Source: Strigamia acuminata (taxonomy: Eukaryota > Arthropoda > Chilopoda > Geophilomorpha > Linotaeniidae). From it: 64,000 nt of DNA. This document shows, one piece after another, positions 44,571 through 54,100 of the stretch. The first letter of the stretch is position 1. Every line of letters starts with the position of its first letter. The position numbers and the translations under genes are program-made. Location of the stretch: contig OX442314.1 of the NCBI GenBank assembly GCA_949358305.1, positions 32,359,608 through 32,423,607 of the forward strand, written 5' to 3'. The notes beneath the pieces are model-generated. The model saw only the letters and a program-made list of their open reading frames with translations, was not told where the DNA came from and searched no databases.

Positions 44571-45908
44571 TTAAAATTCAGTAATGATATTCCTCGCTCT
44601 ATCAATCTCCAGTATGGATTGATATTCCGCCAGTACTAATACGGTTATGGTTGCAGTTAAGGCTTTATTAAATCTCATTTCAATCCTAACATTTCCTTGT
44701 TTTACTAAATTCAAATGTGGTTGACCGGCGGATGCATCTTGCGTTAAATCAAATCCAAATAAAACATTTCCGCCTAAACAATAATCAGTATACGAAATGC
44801 CTAATCCTAAATCTTTATCTGCTCTATTCATAGTTTGGTATAAGGTAATAAATTCACGAGCTGCTTGTCCTTTTGCAAAATCTGGCTTATATGGACTCAT
44901 TGGTACTCCTTTTCCATCCAAAAATACTTGAAGAAAATTTATTCCTTGGTTTTCAAAATTATACGGATTACTGGCATATGATCCGCAGTAGGCAGTGTTT
45001 TTCACAAGACCAATAATCAATCGGGATGGATATTGACCGAGAAATGCATTATCAATCATAGCAGTTTGCGATCCTGTAGCAATTGTAAATGTTTTAACTT
45101 CTACCCTTCTAATGGGATATTTCGCATTACGTTGCTCTAATGCTTGATGATGAGCTAAGAGTACACTAGCGCTAGGAACTATCTTTTTTACAAATAAAGT
45201 TGCATCATTTATAACTGTTTTATAGGCCGCCCCTGCCTCTTTTGAAATTAAACTAAATGCATCATTTTGTCTAGTAAGTGTAATTCGCAAGTCAACATTA
45301 TTTATGAGATAATGTGGTTGAGAAAAGATATCGCAGTGAAGTCTTCCAAACATCTGTAATTTTCCACAATCACCATCCTGCATGAGTCGATGATATCGTT
45401 TATAAATTCCAAACTCCTCGTTAAAATCTGCTACTGTTGGATCTAAATCATCAAATGATCCTCCTGTATCCTCATAATACATCTCCACTGTTTTATAACT
45501 CTTTTTGGCATCATTTGAAAAACTGAGAATTGTTTCGAGATAACTTCTATAACAATAATTTGAATCGGAAGCTGACACTAGCTTATCATTTAGTCTAACA
45601 TCTATTTGACTGAACAATGAATGTAGGAATAAATTTGTAGGAGAAACCTTAGCTGTTTTTGTAATTACAGCCCCAGCACCATCGGTTACAGTTACATTTA
45701 GTAACAAGTATGTTTGACTCAAGTCAATGTACGTATCAGCAGTACCCTTGATTGAAAAATCTAATGGCTGTCCTGCAGTTACGGCTGTAATTGGATGGTA
45801 TTCACTCCAATAATTATCTTCCACAGTTATTTGTGTGAGTGGTAATCCAAAAATGTCTAGTTCTGGAGTCGCGCCTTCGGCAGATGATTCATGGGGAAAT
45901 TGCGGCAT
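44571..45908 (-). CDS. Major capsid protein, double jelly-roll type
   Basis: 445 aa, close to the usual Polinton length. The N-terminal part (TYIDLSQTYLLLNVTV, then SLFSQIDVRLNDKLVS) and the C-terminal half with the DLTQDASAGQPHLNLVKQGN block are typical of the Polinton/adenovirus-like hexon lineage, which builds icosahedral shells. The neighbours are the protease (downstream) and a basic virion protein (2 nt upstream). No break is visible. Confidence 0.9.
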   Translation of the reverse strand: MPQFPHESSAEGATPELDIFGLPLTQITVEDNYWSEYHPITAVTAGQPLDFSIKGTADTYIDLSQTYLLLNVTVTDGAGAVITKTAKVSPTNLFLHSLFSQIDVRLNDKLVSASDSNYCYRSYLETILSFSNDAKKSYKTVEMYYEDTGGSFDDLDPTVADFNEEFGIYKRYHRLMQDGDCGKLQMFGRLHCDIFSQPHYLINNVDLRITLTRQNDAFSLISKEAGAAYKTVINDATLFVKKIVPSASVLLAHHQALEQRNAKYPIRRVEVKTFTIATGSQTAMIDNAFLGQYPSRLIIGLVKNTAYCGSYASNPYNFENQGINFLQVFLDGKGVPMSPYKPDFAKGQAAREFITLYQTMNRADKDLGLGISYTDYCLGGNVLFGFDLTQDASAGQPHLNLVKQGNVRIEMRFNKALTATITVLVLAEYQSILEIDRARNIITEF

Positions 45909-45910
45909 GG

Positions 45911-46393
45911 CTAATCAAATATGTCAGGTCCAAGAAGTGAAGTTTTCCTTTTGCAGGACTTCCTACGCACGTTCTTCTTTGGTCGAGTTCGTCTCTTAGA
46001 CTGATTCTTTTGTTTGGTTACACGTCTTTTCTTTTGTTTACCATCCATCCGCTTTTGTTTGCCTCCTTTCTGTACACCAATCTTTTTTAAAAAATCCGAT
46101 TTGGTTCGAACAACCTGATCTTTAAATGCATTTCCAAATTTTCTCTTTTTTACACGCATATCGGAAATTACGTCTAATCCTCTCTTCAAACCATACGTTG
46201 CTGCATCCAACGCTCCACTTCTCACAAAAGGCTTTACAATTCGAAATGCGTCACTTATAAGTGAACCCAAACCATGTCCTTGTTGATAGCGAGATCCTAC
46301 AAATATAGGAAGATCTGCTCCACCTATTTGCGCATGATTTGAGCAATATCTATCCATGCAGATTTGAGGGTTTAGTTCATAGTGAAATCTCAT
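45911..46393 (-). CDS. Small basic virion-type protein (adenovirus core / pVI-like position)
   Basis: 160 aa if started at the ATG at 46393, which lies 4 nt after the minor-capsid stop. The frame is open back to 46474 without an ATG. It has a glycine-rich and amphipathic segment (GSRYQQGHGLGSLISDAFRI) followed by a very basic tail (KKRRVTKQKNQSKRRTRPKK). The pattern QxGxGxGS plus helix recurs in Polintons and is thought to be a cement, membrane-active or core protein. The exact role is not known. Confidence 0.75.
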   Translation of the reverse strand: MRFHYELNPQICMDRYCSNHAQIGGADLPIFVGSRYQQGHGLGSLISDAFRIVKPFVRSGALDAATYGLKRGLDVISDMRVKKRKFGNAFKDQVVRTKSDFLKKIGVQKGGKQKRMDGKQKKRRVTKQKNQSKRRTRPKKNVRRKSCKRKTSLLGPDIFD

Positions 46394-46397
46394 CTTG

Positions 46398-47528
46398 TCA
46401 ATCCAATCTCTTCCTGAAGTGTAACGTTGCAACGACACGTCCAAACTCGAATGGTACTTTTTCTCCGGTGTCACCCCTTATAAGCACTTGTATGGATTCA
46501 AATTGCAATTTTGCCAGCGGTTTATAATGTGGATTTTCAAAAGTTTGGGAGATGTATTGTCCTCGCTCTTTTCCTTGAATCTGTATTATTCTTAACAGTG
46601 GCGCTAAAGTATCCCCAACAATGTTTGGTTGTATTAGATTGCAATACAAGTACATATGATATAGTCCAACTTGTTCATCCATTTTATGAAAAGCTTCTGT
46701 TGTTTTTGTAATTACACGCAAATCATTAAAACCGAGAGTTGATGCCAAGGCTTTATCAAGAACCAACTTGGTGTTAATTGGCAAGTTAATCTCAATTTTC
46801 TTTGATGATATATTAAAACTAAATGGTGCTTTATCAATAACTACGAGTGCTTTAAGATTTAAAGCATCTACTAATTGATCAGGTCCCGAATAATTTCCAG
46901 GTTTCAAGCTTTGTTTCTGTTTACCATCAGTCTCCTTTTCAATTGATAAATTCCAATTTTTATCATTGATAAGATTTGGTGTGAGACGTGGAGAATCACG
47001 AGCCGTCTTGGATTCATCAGCGTAAAAATCATCATCTTCATCTTTCACAAAACCTAACACATATGCCAGCCTCTGCGGGATCATGACTTGAAACTTAGGC
47101 ATAATTATTATTTCAAATCTTAAACGAGTGGAATTCCAGTGAAATTTAATTCCTAATTTTTGCAATGCTTTGTCAAGATCTTTAACTTTCTCATCTTTCT
47201 TGGTTGGAGATGTTAAATTATTATTTAAAAAGTTAAGAAACTCGGATATTAACTTATCCTGCGGTAGGGATGCATCCACAAATTTGAATGGTGGAAATTT
47301 GATTGCATTGACTTCATTCTTCAGTATTCGAAAATCGGCACCTCGGGGCAATAGAGCAGTACTCCAGCTTCTTGGATAAAGGAATTCAACCAGACCCACT
47401 TCCCAATTTTCATCTAAATTAATATATGATGGTAATTGCGTATGAAATTCCGTCAATGTATTATTCGGGTAATAATCTAAGCTGCTATTTGATGGAAGAC
47501 TCACATAGAAACTCTGTTCCGGATCCAT
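46398..47528 (-). CDS. Minor capsid (penton-like) protein, single jelly-roll type
   Basis: 376 aa. The N-terminus (SFYVSLPSNSSLDYYPNNTL) and the C-terminus ending in FEFGRVVATLHFRK are the usual signatures of the Polinton penton homologue. The internal segment WEVGLVEFLYPRSW is also common. It is first in the minus-strand row (minor capsid, basic protein, major capsid, protease). It shares a 53-bp divergent intergenic region with the packaging ATPase. Confidence 0.87.
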   Translation of the reverse strand: MDPEQSFYVSLPSNSSLDYYPNNTLTEFHTQLPSYINLDENWEVGLVEFLYPRSWSTALLPRGADFRILKNEVNAIKFPPFKFVDASLPQDKLISEFLNFLNNNLTSPTKKDEKVKDLDKALQKLGIKFHWNSTRLRFEIIIMPKFQVMIPQRLAYVLGFVKDEDDDFYADESKTARDSPRLTPNLINDKNWNLSIEKETDGKQKQSLKPGNYSGPDQLVDALNLKALVVIDKAPFSFNISSKKIEINLPINTKLVLDKALASTLGFNDLRVITKTTEAFHKMDEQVGLYHMYLYCNLIQPNIVGDTLAPLLRIIQIQGKERGQYISQTFENPHYKPLAKLQFESIQVLIRGDTGEKVPFEFGRVVATLHFRKRLD

Positions 47529-47581
47529 GCCTGCTCACTTCTGATTGCATCATTGAGGTGACATCACCTCTTATATGAACA
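47529..47581. promoter_or_regulatory. Divergent promoter between minor capsid and packaging ATPase
   Basis: The only 53 bp between the two start codons contain a palindrome GAGGTGA-CA-TCACCTC at 47555-47570, followed by TTATAT toward the ATPase. It is a likely bidirectional control site for the morphogenesis genes. Confidence 0.45.
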
Positions 47582-48181
47582 ATGTTTCATCATCCATTTA
47601 CTGCTATTATTTCTGGAAGTTCGGGTACGGGCAAAACGGAGATATGTAAGAAAATTATCCGAAATGCGAGTAAAATGATTGATCCACCCCCACAAGATAT
47701 TTGCTGGTACTATTCAATATGGCAACAGTGGTATATCGAATTTCCCAATGTGCAGTTCCACGAAGGATTACCCAATTTAAAGACTTTGGATTCATCAACG
47801 AGAAAGCTTTTCATCATTGACGATCAAATGGAAAATTTAAATCAAGAGATTGGGTTATTGTGGACTAAATATTCGCACCATACGAGCACTAGTGTATTTT
47901 ATTTATGCCAAAACATATTTCATCAAAGCAAATATCAACGAACTTTATCTTTAAATAGTCACTATTTAATCCTTTTTCGAAATCCAAGGGATATGAATCA
48001 AATCGCAAAAGTAGGGAGTCAAATGTTCCCACAGCGAGGTAAATTTTTCATGTCAGCATTTAACGATGCAACAGCGCAAAGTTTTGGGTATTTATTAATT
48101 GATTTGAAACCGGATACACCCCAAGATCAAAGAGTGAAGACTAATATATTTCCGGATGAATATACTATAGTTTACATATAG
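47582..48181 (+). CDS. FtsK/HerA-type genome-packaging ATPase
   Basis: 199 aa. Walker A is GSSGTGKT (residues 12-19), Walker B LFIIDDQ, and the sensor region CQNIFHQSKYQRTLSLN. This family translocates DNA into preformed capsids in Polintons, adenovirus-like viruses and virophages. The C-terminus IFPDEYTIVYI is family-typical. Confidence 0.93.
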   Translation: MFHHPFTAIISGSSGTGKTEICKKIIRNASKMIDPPPQDICWYYSIWQQWYIEFPNVQFHEGLPNLKTLDSSTRKLFIIDDQMENLNQEIGLLWTKYSHHTSTSVFYLCQNIFHQSKYQRTLSLNSHYLILFRNPRDMNQIAKVGSQMFPQRGKFFMSAFNDATAQSFGYLLIDLKPDTPQDQRVKTNIFPDEYTIVYI

Positions 48182-48190
48182 ATTCCACCA

Positions 48191-48526
48191 ATGAAACGAG
48201 TAAGACGTCACGCCAATGTGCTCCGGGCCATTCCCGATTTAAATAAGAGACAAATCAAGGATTTTCTCAAACATTCTAACGATGATTTCTGTAAAACCAT
48301 CTGTGAAATTTGTTTAAACATTATAAAAGGTACAATTAAGTTAGGAGCAAATCAGAAACAATCACTTTATCGAAAGAGAAGGTTGTTAAGAAAATTGGCC
48401 ACTCCTACATCTTCATTCAAACAAAGACGGAACTTGGTCATTCAAACTGGTGGATTTTTACCGCAACTACTCGCCCCAATTATTGGAGCATTAGTAGGTA
48501 AACTAATTAGTAAACAAAATGGCTAG
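48191..48526 (+). CDS. Small basic Polinton protein with hydrophobic C-terminus
   Basis: 111 aa. The N-terminal half is arginine/lysine-rich with paired cysteines (CKTICEICLNIIKG). The end is glycine-flanked and hydrophobic (GGFLPQLLAPIIGALVGKLI). The same architecture is common in invertebrate Polintons. A core DNA-binding or membrane-active virion protein is plausible, not proven. It overlaps the next gene by 8 nt (ATGGCTAG). Confidence 0.75.
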   Translation: MKRVRRHANVLRAIPDLNKRQIKDFLKHSNDDFCKTICEICLNIIKGTIKLGANQKQSLYRKRRLLRKLATPTSSFKQRRNLVIQTGGFLPQLLAPIIGALVGKLISKQNG

Positions 48527-49409
48527 GAAAATGGTTTTAGTACCGCAGGAAATGATGTCATCTTTACAATATTCGAAAAAGAACTATGATGATATTGATC
48601 CGCAATATCAAAAATTGCAAAAGATTGAATCGTCAATAGAGGAAATTTTCAATGATGCAAACTTGAATGATGAAATGAAAGCTAAACTTATATCGACACT
48701 TCAATCGCAATTTGGAAACTTTAAACAAAAGCTAATTAAACAATTAAATGCACCAAAAACTGTTACTATATCACCTCCAACTCAATCCGCATCTCCACCT
48801 CAATCACCACCACCAATTGTTTCGCACTTATCCACATCTCAATCGCCATTTGTTCTTCAACCATTGGATAAAATAATGTTGAATAAAATGTCAAAAGATC
48901 AAAAGAAACAAGCTATTGCGTTAATGGAAGTTATGAATTTGAATCCAAGGTTGAAATGGAGCAATCTATCGGAAATGATTATAGATGGAGTAAAAATTCC
49001 AAATACAACCAAAGCTGATCTTATAAACTATACCATAAGAAACCGCCCGAAGCAAAATGTAATTCCGATTGGTCAGTCAGAGTATATTAAAATTTTGATT
49101 GATTCAAATGTACCAAAAGAATACATTATAAACAAGAATTTAAGAAAGGAATTAATTAGACCGATGAGCACTTCAACTCCCACAATTACTAGGGACATTC
49201 ATAGAGAGTCATTGAGTGGAAATGACTCCATCATCAATAATCAAACACTATCAGATCAAGATCAAGAGCTGTCAGACTTAGAGAACACTTGGGCACATTA
49301 CGGAACACCAAACAAATCTTTAAGATTTCAACGAGATCAAGACGAGAGTTTATTCAAATATAAAACACCAAGTTCCGGTTCACAAAAAAGAAAAAAAATA
49401 AAGAAATAA
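48519..49409 (+). CDS. Conserved Polinton protein of unknown function, coiled-coil and proline-rich
   Basis: 296 aa. It starts MARKMVLVPQEM, a widespread beginning for this Polinton ORF. Residues about 20-85 are predicted helical or coiled-coil. A proline/serine stretch follows, then a compact domain (KDQKKQAIALMEVMNLNP .. IIDGVKIPNTTKADLINYTI) and a basic end KKRKKIKK type. I know of no assigned function. Confidence 0.7.
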   Translation: MARKMVLVPQEMMSSLQYSKKNYDDIDPQYQKLQKIESSIEEIFNDANLNDEMKAKLISTLQSQFGNFKQKLIKQLNAPKTVTISPPTQSASPPQSPPPIVSHLSTSQSPFVLQPLDKIMLNKMSKDQKKQAIALMEVMNLNPRLKWSNLSEMIIDGVKIPNTTKADLINYTIRNRPKQNVIPIGQSEYIKILIDSNVPKEYIINKNLRKELIRPMSTSTPTITRDIHRESLSGNDSIINNQTLSDQDQELSDLENTWAHYGTPNKSLRFQRDQDESLFKYKTPSSGSQKRKKIKK

Positions 49410-49449
49410 ACAGTATAACTAGGAGCATAGAACAAAGTTAGAAAAACAT

Positions 49450-50544
49450 ATGGCAGAGCAACAATTGAAAGATATCTACTTTAATCCAAGAAATCCTGCC
49501 GGATTTAGTAGTCGAGATAAATTGTTTCATGCTGCACGTAATCGAGGGATACAAGTTACCAGAAAAGAAATTCAAGATTGGTTACAAGGATTAGATTCTT
49601 ATACTTTACATAAACCAGTCCGATACAAGTTTCAACGCTCCAAGACTATTGTACCATCCATTAATTACCAATGGCAATCGGATTTGGTTGAAGTTGGAAA
49701 CATAGCAAAGGAAAATGATGGAAATAGATATTTAATGACCGTCATTGATGTATTTTCACGATATGCGTATATTGAAGCATTACCAACAAAGTCTGCGCAA
49801 CATATTATAAAAGCTTTTAAAACAATTCTAAAACGTGCCAAGACTAAACCCCTCTACCTGCAGACGGATAAGGGAAAAGAATACTTAAACAAAGCATTTC
49901 AGGAATTCTTACAGAAAAATAACATCAAACATTTTACTAGTGAAAATGATGATATTAAATGTTCACTTTGTGAAAGATTGAATCGAACCATAAAGCAGAA
50001 AATGTGGACTTATTTCACATATACCGGCAGACATCGATATATTGATCAACTGCAAACATTTATAGATTCATATAATCATAGCGTTCATCGAACATTAGGA
50101 ATGAAACCTGTTGATGTTACGAAAGAGAAAGAACCGGCAGTGTTTTACCACTTATATGGTGATACAATAAATAAAAGACATAAGAAATTTAAGTTTAATA
50201 TTGGTGATGGTGTTAGAATATCAAAATCTAAAGTGGTTTTCCGAAAGGGATACAGGGGAAGCTATTCGCATCAAATTTATTATATTATCAATCGATTAAT
50301 CCGACCACCAGAAGTTGTCTATATGCTTAAAGATTACAATGATGAACCTTTACTCGGTACATTTTATGAATTTGAGTTGCAGAAAATTAATAAACCCAAG
50401 GATGCGGAGTATGCTGTAGAAACAGTATTAAAGTCTAAAGGCAAAGGTGCGAATAAATTATATTTTGTAAAGTGGATGGGTTATGGAGATGAATTTAATT
50501 CCTGGATTCCCGCTGATGACTTACGAGACAACCCACCATTATAA
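49450..50544 (+). CDS. Retroviral-type integrase with chromodomain (Polinton INT)
   Basis: 364 aa. The DDE catalytic core is visible as D78 (WQSDLVEV), D140 (LQTDKGKEY) and E175 (LCERLNRT), with D-35-E spacing. An N-terminal helical part and a C-terminal chromodomain (YAVETVLKSK .. LYFVKWMGYGDEFNSWIPAD) are present; the latter reads histone marks in related integrases and may steer insertion. It acts with the TIRs and gives the 6-bp duplication seen here. Confidence 0.95.
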   Translation: MAEQQLKDIYFNPRNPAGFSSRDKLFHAARNRGIQVTRKEIQDWLQGLDSYTLHKPVRYKFQRSKTIVPSINYQWQSDLVEVGNIAKENDGNRYLMTVIDVFSRYAYIEALPTKSAQHIIKAFKTILKRAKTKPLYLQTDKGKEYLNKAFQEFLQKNNIKHFTSENDDIKCSLCERLNRTIKQKMWTYFTYTGRHRYIDQLQTFIDSYNHSVHRTLGMKPVDVTKEKEPAVFYHLYGDTINKRHKKFKFNIGDGVRISKSKVVFRKGYRGSYSHQIYYIINRLIRPPEVVYMLKDYNDEPLLGTFYEFELQKINKPKDAEYAVETVLKSKGKGANKLYFVKWMGYGDEFNSWIPADDLRDNPPL

Positions 50545-50600
50545 TTTGTATACACACATAAATAATAAAGATATATTTCGATCATTGCATATGCACTTGT

Positions 50601-50987
50601 TTATTTAACAATAGTTACATTCGAATGGAGAAAAGAGATTGCTCGAGTTAATCTAATCCATTGATACCAATTTAAATTAATTCCTTTGATGGATGGACCA
50701 GCTCTGCTAAACTGTCTGATATCAAATATTACATCATCTCCACGTTTGCAAATATTTAGTTGTTTTCCATTTCCTAGATCAAAAGTGGAATTGCATCCAT
50801 TGGATACAGGCAACATTTTCACTACATCCACAGTTGGTTGGATTAAGGTTGGAGGAGAGTACATCAGAATCATGATTTGTAGAATAACGATACAACATCC
50901 AACAACAGAGAAACTTCCAGTCGTAATCCATAATTTATGATTTTCAAATAAGAGCATCAGGTTTTTCTGTAATCCTGCTCTGTCCAT
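50601..50987 (-). CDS. Membrane-anchored PC4-like small protein (Polinton)
   Basis: 128 aa. One transmembrane helix lies at about residues 21-43 (ITTGSFSVVGCCIVILQIMI). The C-terminal half looks like a PC4 fold: NGKQLNICKRGDDVIFDIRQF, then SIKGINLNWYQWIRLTRAI. The combination is odd for PC4, a nuclear DNA-binding protein. A TATATATA run lies just upstream at 51011-51020. The likeness to PC4 is by motif only; an alternative is an unrelated type II membrane protein. Confidence 0.55.
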   Translation of the reverse strand: MDRAGLQKNLMLLFENHKLWITTGSFSVVGCCIVILQIMILMYSPPTLIQPTVDVVKMLPVSNGCNSTFDLGNGKQLNICKRGDDVIFDIRQFSRAGPSIKGINLNWYQWIRLTRAISFLHSNVTIVK

Positions 50988-51167
50988 GGTTTGTGAAAGA
51001 ATGACACGATAATATATATAATAATGGTTTTATTTTATAAAAATAATAATAATAATAATAATAATTTCATTTACAAAATAAATTACATGATAAGATAATG
51101 ATATAATAATAATAAAAATATGTAACAGTTTTGTTTACAAAATAAATAAATAAATAAATAACACTTT
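50988..51167. repeat. AT-rich simple repeats between convergent/adjacent Polinton genes
   Basis: ATA/ATT triplets (about 51045-51065 and 51100-51115) and AAAT runs (51140-51160) lie between the membrane PC4-like gene and the PolB stop. They contain a TATA-like promoter for the former and AATAAA-type signals for the latter. Confidence 0.5.
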
Positions 51168-54100
51168 TTACAAAATAATATTGTAATGCCCATGAGCTAG
51201 AGTCGTTACACCATCACTCAAAATGTACCTTTTATCATCTCCAGCAGACAAAGCAATTTTCTTTTGCAAAATTGTATATAATTCGTGATCGAAAGAGCGA
51301 ATTTGATTTGATGAACGTGCGTTTTCTATTTTGTTGAATAGACACTCTTTGTAGTCTTTGTGGCGAAGTTGATTTCGCACACTTCGAGGTACACCTTTTG
51401 CTGTCTTTTTTTCTTGATCTTTTGTTTTAAACGAATACATTTTACATCGAAGTCCGAGAAATTCCTGTATGCATTTCCCGGACATTTCGTCTTTAAACTT
51501 TCCAATTACCTTTTTATTCTTTGTGCTGTATAGGGAGTGTGTGGAAGGATAATCTGAAGTGTCGAATTTTTCTAAATCTTTTTTCATGTCTGCATAAATA
51601 TCATCTGTTTCGATATTATACGTTAAACTATCCGTATCAGTAAAAAGCAACCTGGCTTTGTTCCCATATGTTTTTTTGATATGATTATAATGAAAATCAT
51701 ACATAAGGACTTTGCTAAGTTCTAGAATGCAAAAGCCCACGTATATGGGTCTATTTAATAGGATATTTCTTTTCTTTAAATGTACACCTACAAGATCTTC
51801 ATTGAAAATCTTGAACTCGTGAAAAGTTGGTGAATTTAATAATTTAGTCACTCGCTCTGGATTTTGCACCAACCTCACATCAACACGTTTCCTGACGGAT
51901 TCGAGCGACTTCCCAAAAACACTATTATTCATCAATTTGAAGAAGTCCTTTTGAAAACTATTGGTTGCTTGTTTTCGCAACTCTGTATTTAAGCCAATGT
52001 ACTTTGCAAGCCAATCAGATTGTTCAAATTCCAGAATTTTATGAATTTTCGTGACTTTCATTCCCAATTTCAAATACAATTGGAGGTTTTGGTAGTGGAT
52101 AATATATTTTGTTTTGTTAGCAAGGTTAGGAACTAATTTGGGAGATGGGTGATGTTTTTGTTCTAGTAGGGTAAGGTGTTCGAGACTGTAGGGTGATAAC
52201 ATGTTTTCAGTTACTGTTAGTCGTTCGGGAGCAAGAGGATAATCGTTATGGGAATCATGGAGTTCTTTGGGATATTCTAAATCTACTTCCAAAATATACC
52301 CCTTTGTGCTGGTTTCACTAATGCTTAACACATCAAAATCATCGGTGGGCGGTATCCATTTGAAATTATGAGTTGGTAAATATTGGTTCATTGCCCAGCC
52401 GTACAAGTTATTCGCATCGAGATAGATGATGTGATTGGATGGAAGGTCCTCTTTATAATCATCTAAATCTTTGTGATTGGCTTTAGCAAATCGATGGCTA
52501 ATCATTGATATACCACCGCGAATACCATTTTCAATAAAAACATGCATAAGCGGATCCGTTAACAGTTCTAATTTGACATCCGTTAGTTTCAGACATGCCC
52601 CCCACGAGAGACCGGGTGTTGTGAAATAATTACAACAATCCAATTTATAAGTCTCTAAACAAATCGATCGAAAATTTTCAAAGACGTCAGCTAGCAGCAA
52701 AACGTCAGTCAAAACATAAAGGTCTTGATAAACACCGAGATTTTGGATATTGAATTTATCCCACACTTTCTTTGCATGAATATAGTCAGATTCGGATACA
52801 CTTTGCTCACTTAGAGTACTGTAAAATTCGGATATGGGAGGAAGTTGGACTTCGTTGAATTTGATCCAAGAGTCCATGTACTCATATGGAAAAATACCTT
52901 TCCGTAATAACAATCCGATTTCATCAGGATTGAAATGTTGATTCATTATTCGGAATTGGTTTGGATCACTTTTGAATAAATTAGCTACTAATGATTCTAA
53001 TGATGCATTCATAAATTGCAGACTATCGAGAAATCGAAGATTTCCGAGTGAAAAAGTAATATATCGTTGCATGTTGGTTGGAATACAGCTTATTTCACGA
53101 TCTTTATACTTTCCAATTCCCTGCATTAATAAATGTGAATCATAATTTTTTAAGTTATGAAACACAACAGGAATTTGTTTAGATGTTCTGCGATACATCA
53201 GATTACAAAAATTATGAGCAGGGCCACGGAACTTGCCAGTAGCATGATCATGGTCCCTTACTTTCTTTTCATTTTTTAAAAATGTTTTATTACAAATGTG
53301 ACAAGATGTAGCACTTTCCATAAACAATTTTTCTTCATTCGATAAATCCATTGGAAGATTTAAAGCCATAAGCTTTTCCAACTCTACTTCCAATTTAGTA
53401 ATATGATCAAGAAAATGATCAACTGCATTTTCACCTCGATATACCGATGGAGGTTGGTGAAGTTTACCTTCTGTATTGATAACAGCATAAGCATAACCCG
53501 ATGGTACGTGCTTGGACACTTTTTGCACTTTGCTTGTCTCATCTTTTTCAACATTTTTAACGAGCAGTGACTCAAAATCCGCATATATAACAAATGGGAC
53601 TTTAAATTGTTTATGGAAATCATTAAAGTGCATCCATTTTGTTTCATCGGTGGGGTATTTAACTTTTTGAAGCCCGTAGGTTGAGCAATACTCCAAGTGA
53701 TCTTTTAGTATCCGTTCTGACGAACATCTATGCAGACAATATTTACAATAGTGAGCTAATTCATTGTGATGTGTTAAGGAATGTAACAGTTTATTTATAT
53801 TTTTAATCCAACAATAATGTTGGGTTTGATCATTAGCAAAAAGTAACAAATTTATTTGGGTTTTATGTTCCAATTTGCTAATGTATAGGGGAAACACTTC
53901 TTTTTCGAAACCGAACACATGAACACTAATAGAATTCATGGTTTCAAACTTGGGGATTTGTTGAAGAGTCATTGGGAATGAAAGTCCGGTTAAATCTAAA
54001 GTGTTTCGGTACTTGGTATAATGTGAAACACGTTCAGGGTGGGAAGGTGCAGGATGCAGAGCAGCTAAAACACTCCAGAGAAAACACAAAGAATCTTGAT

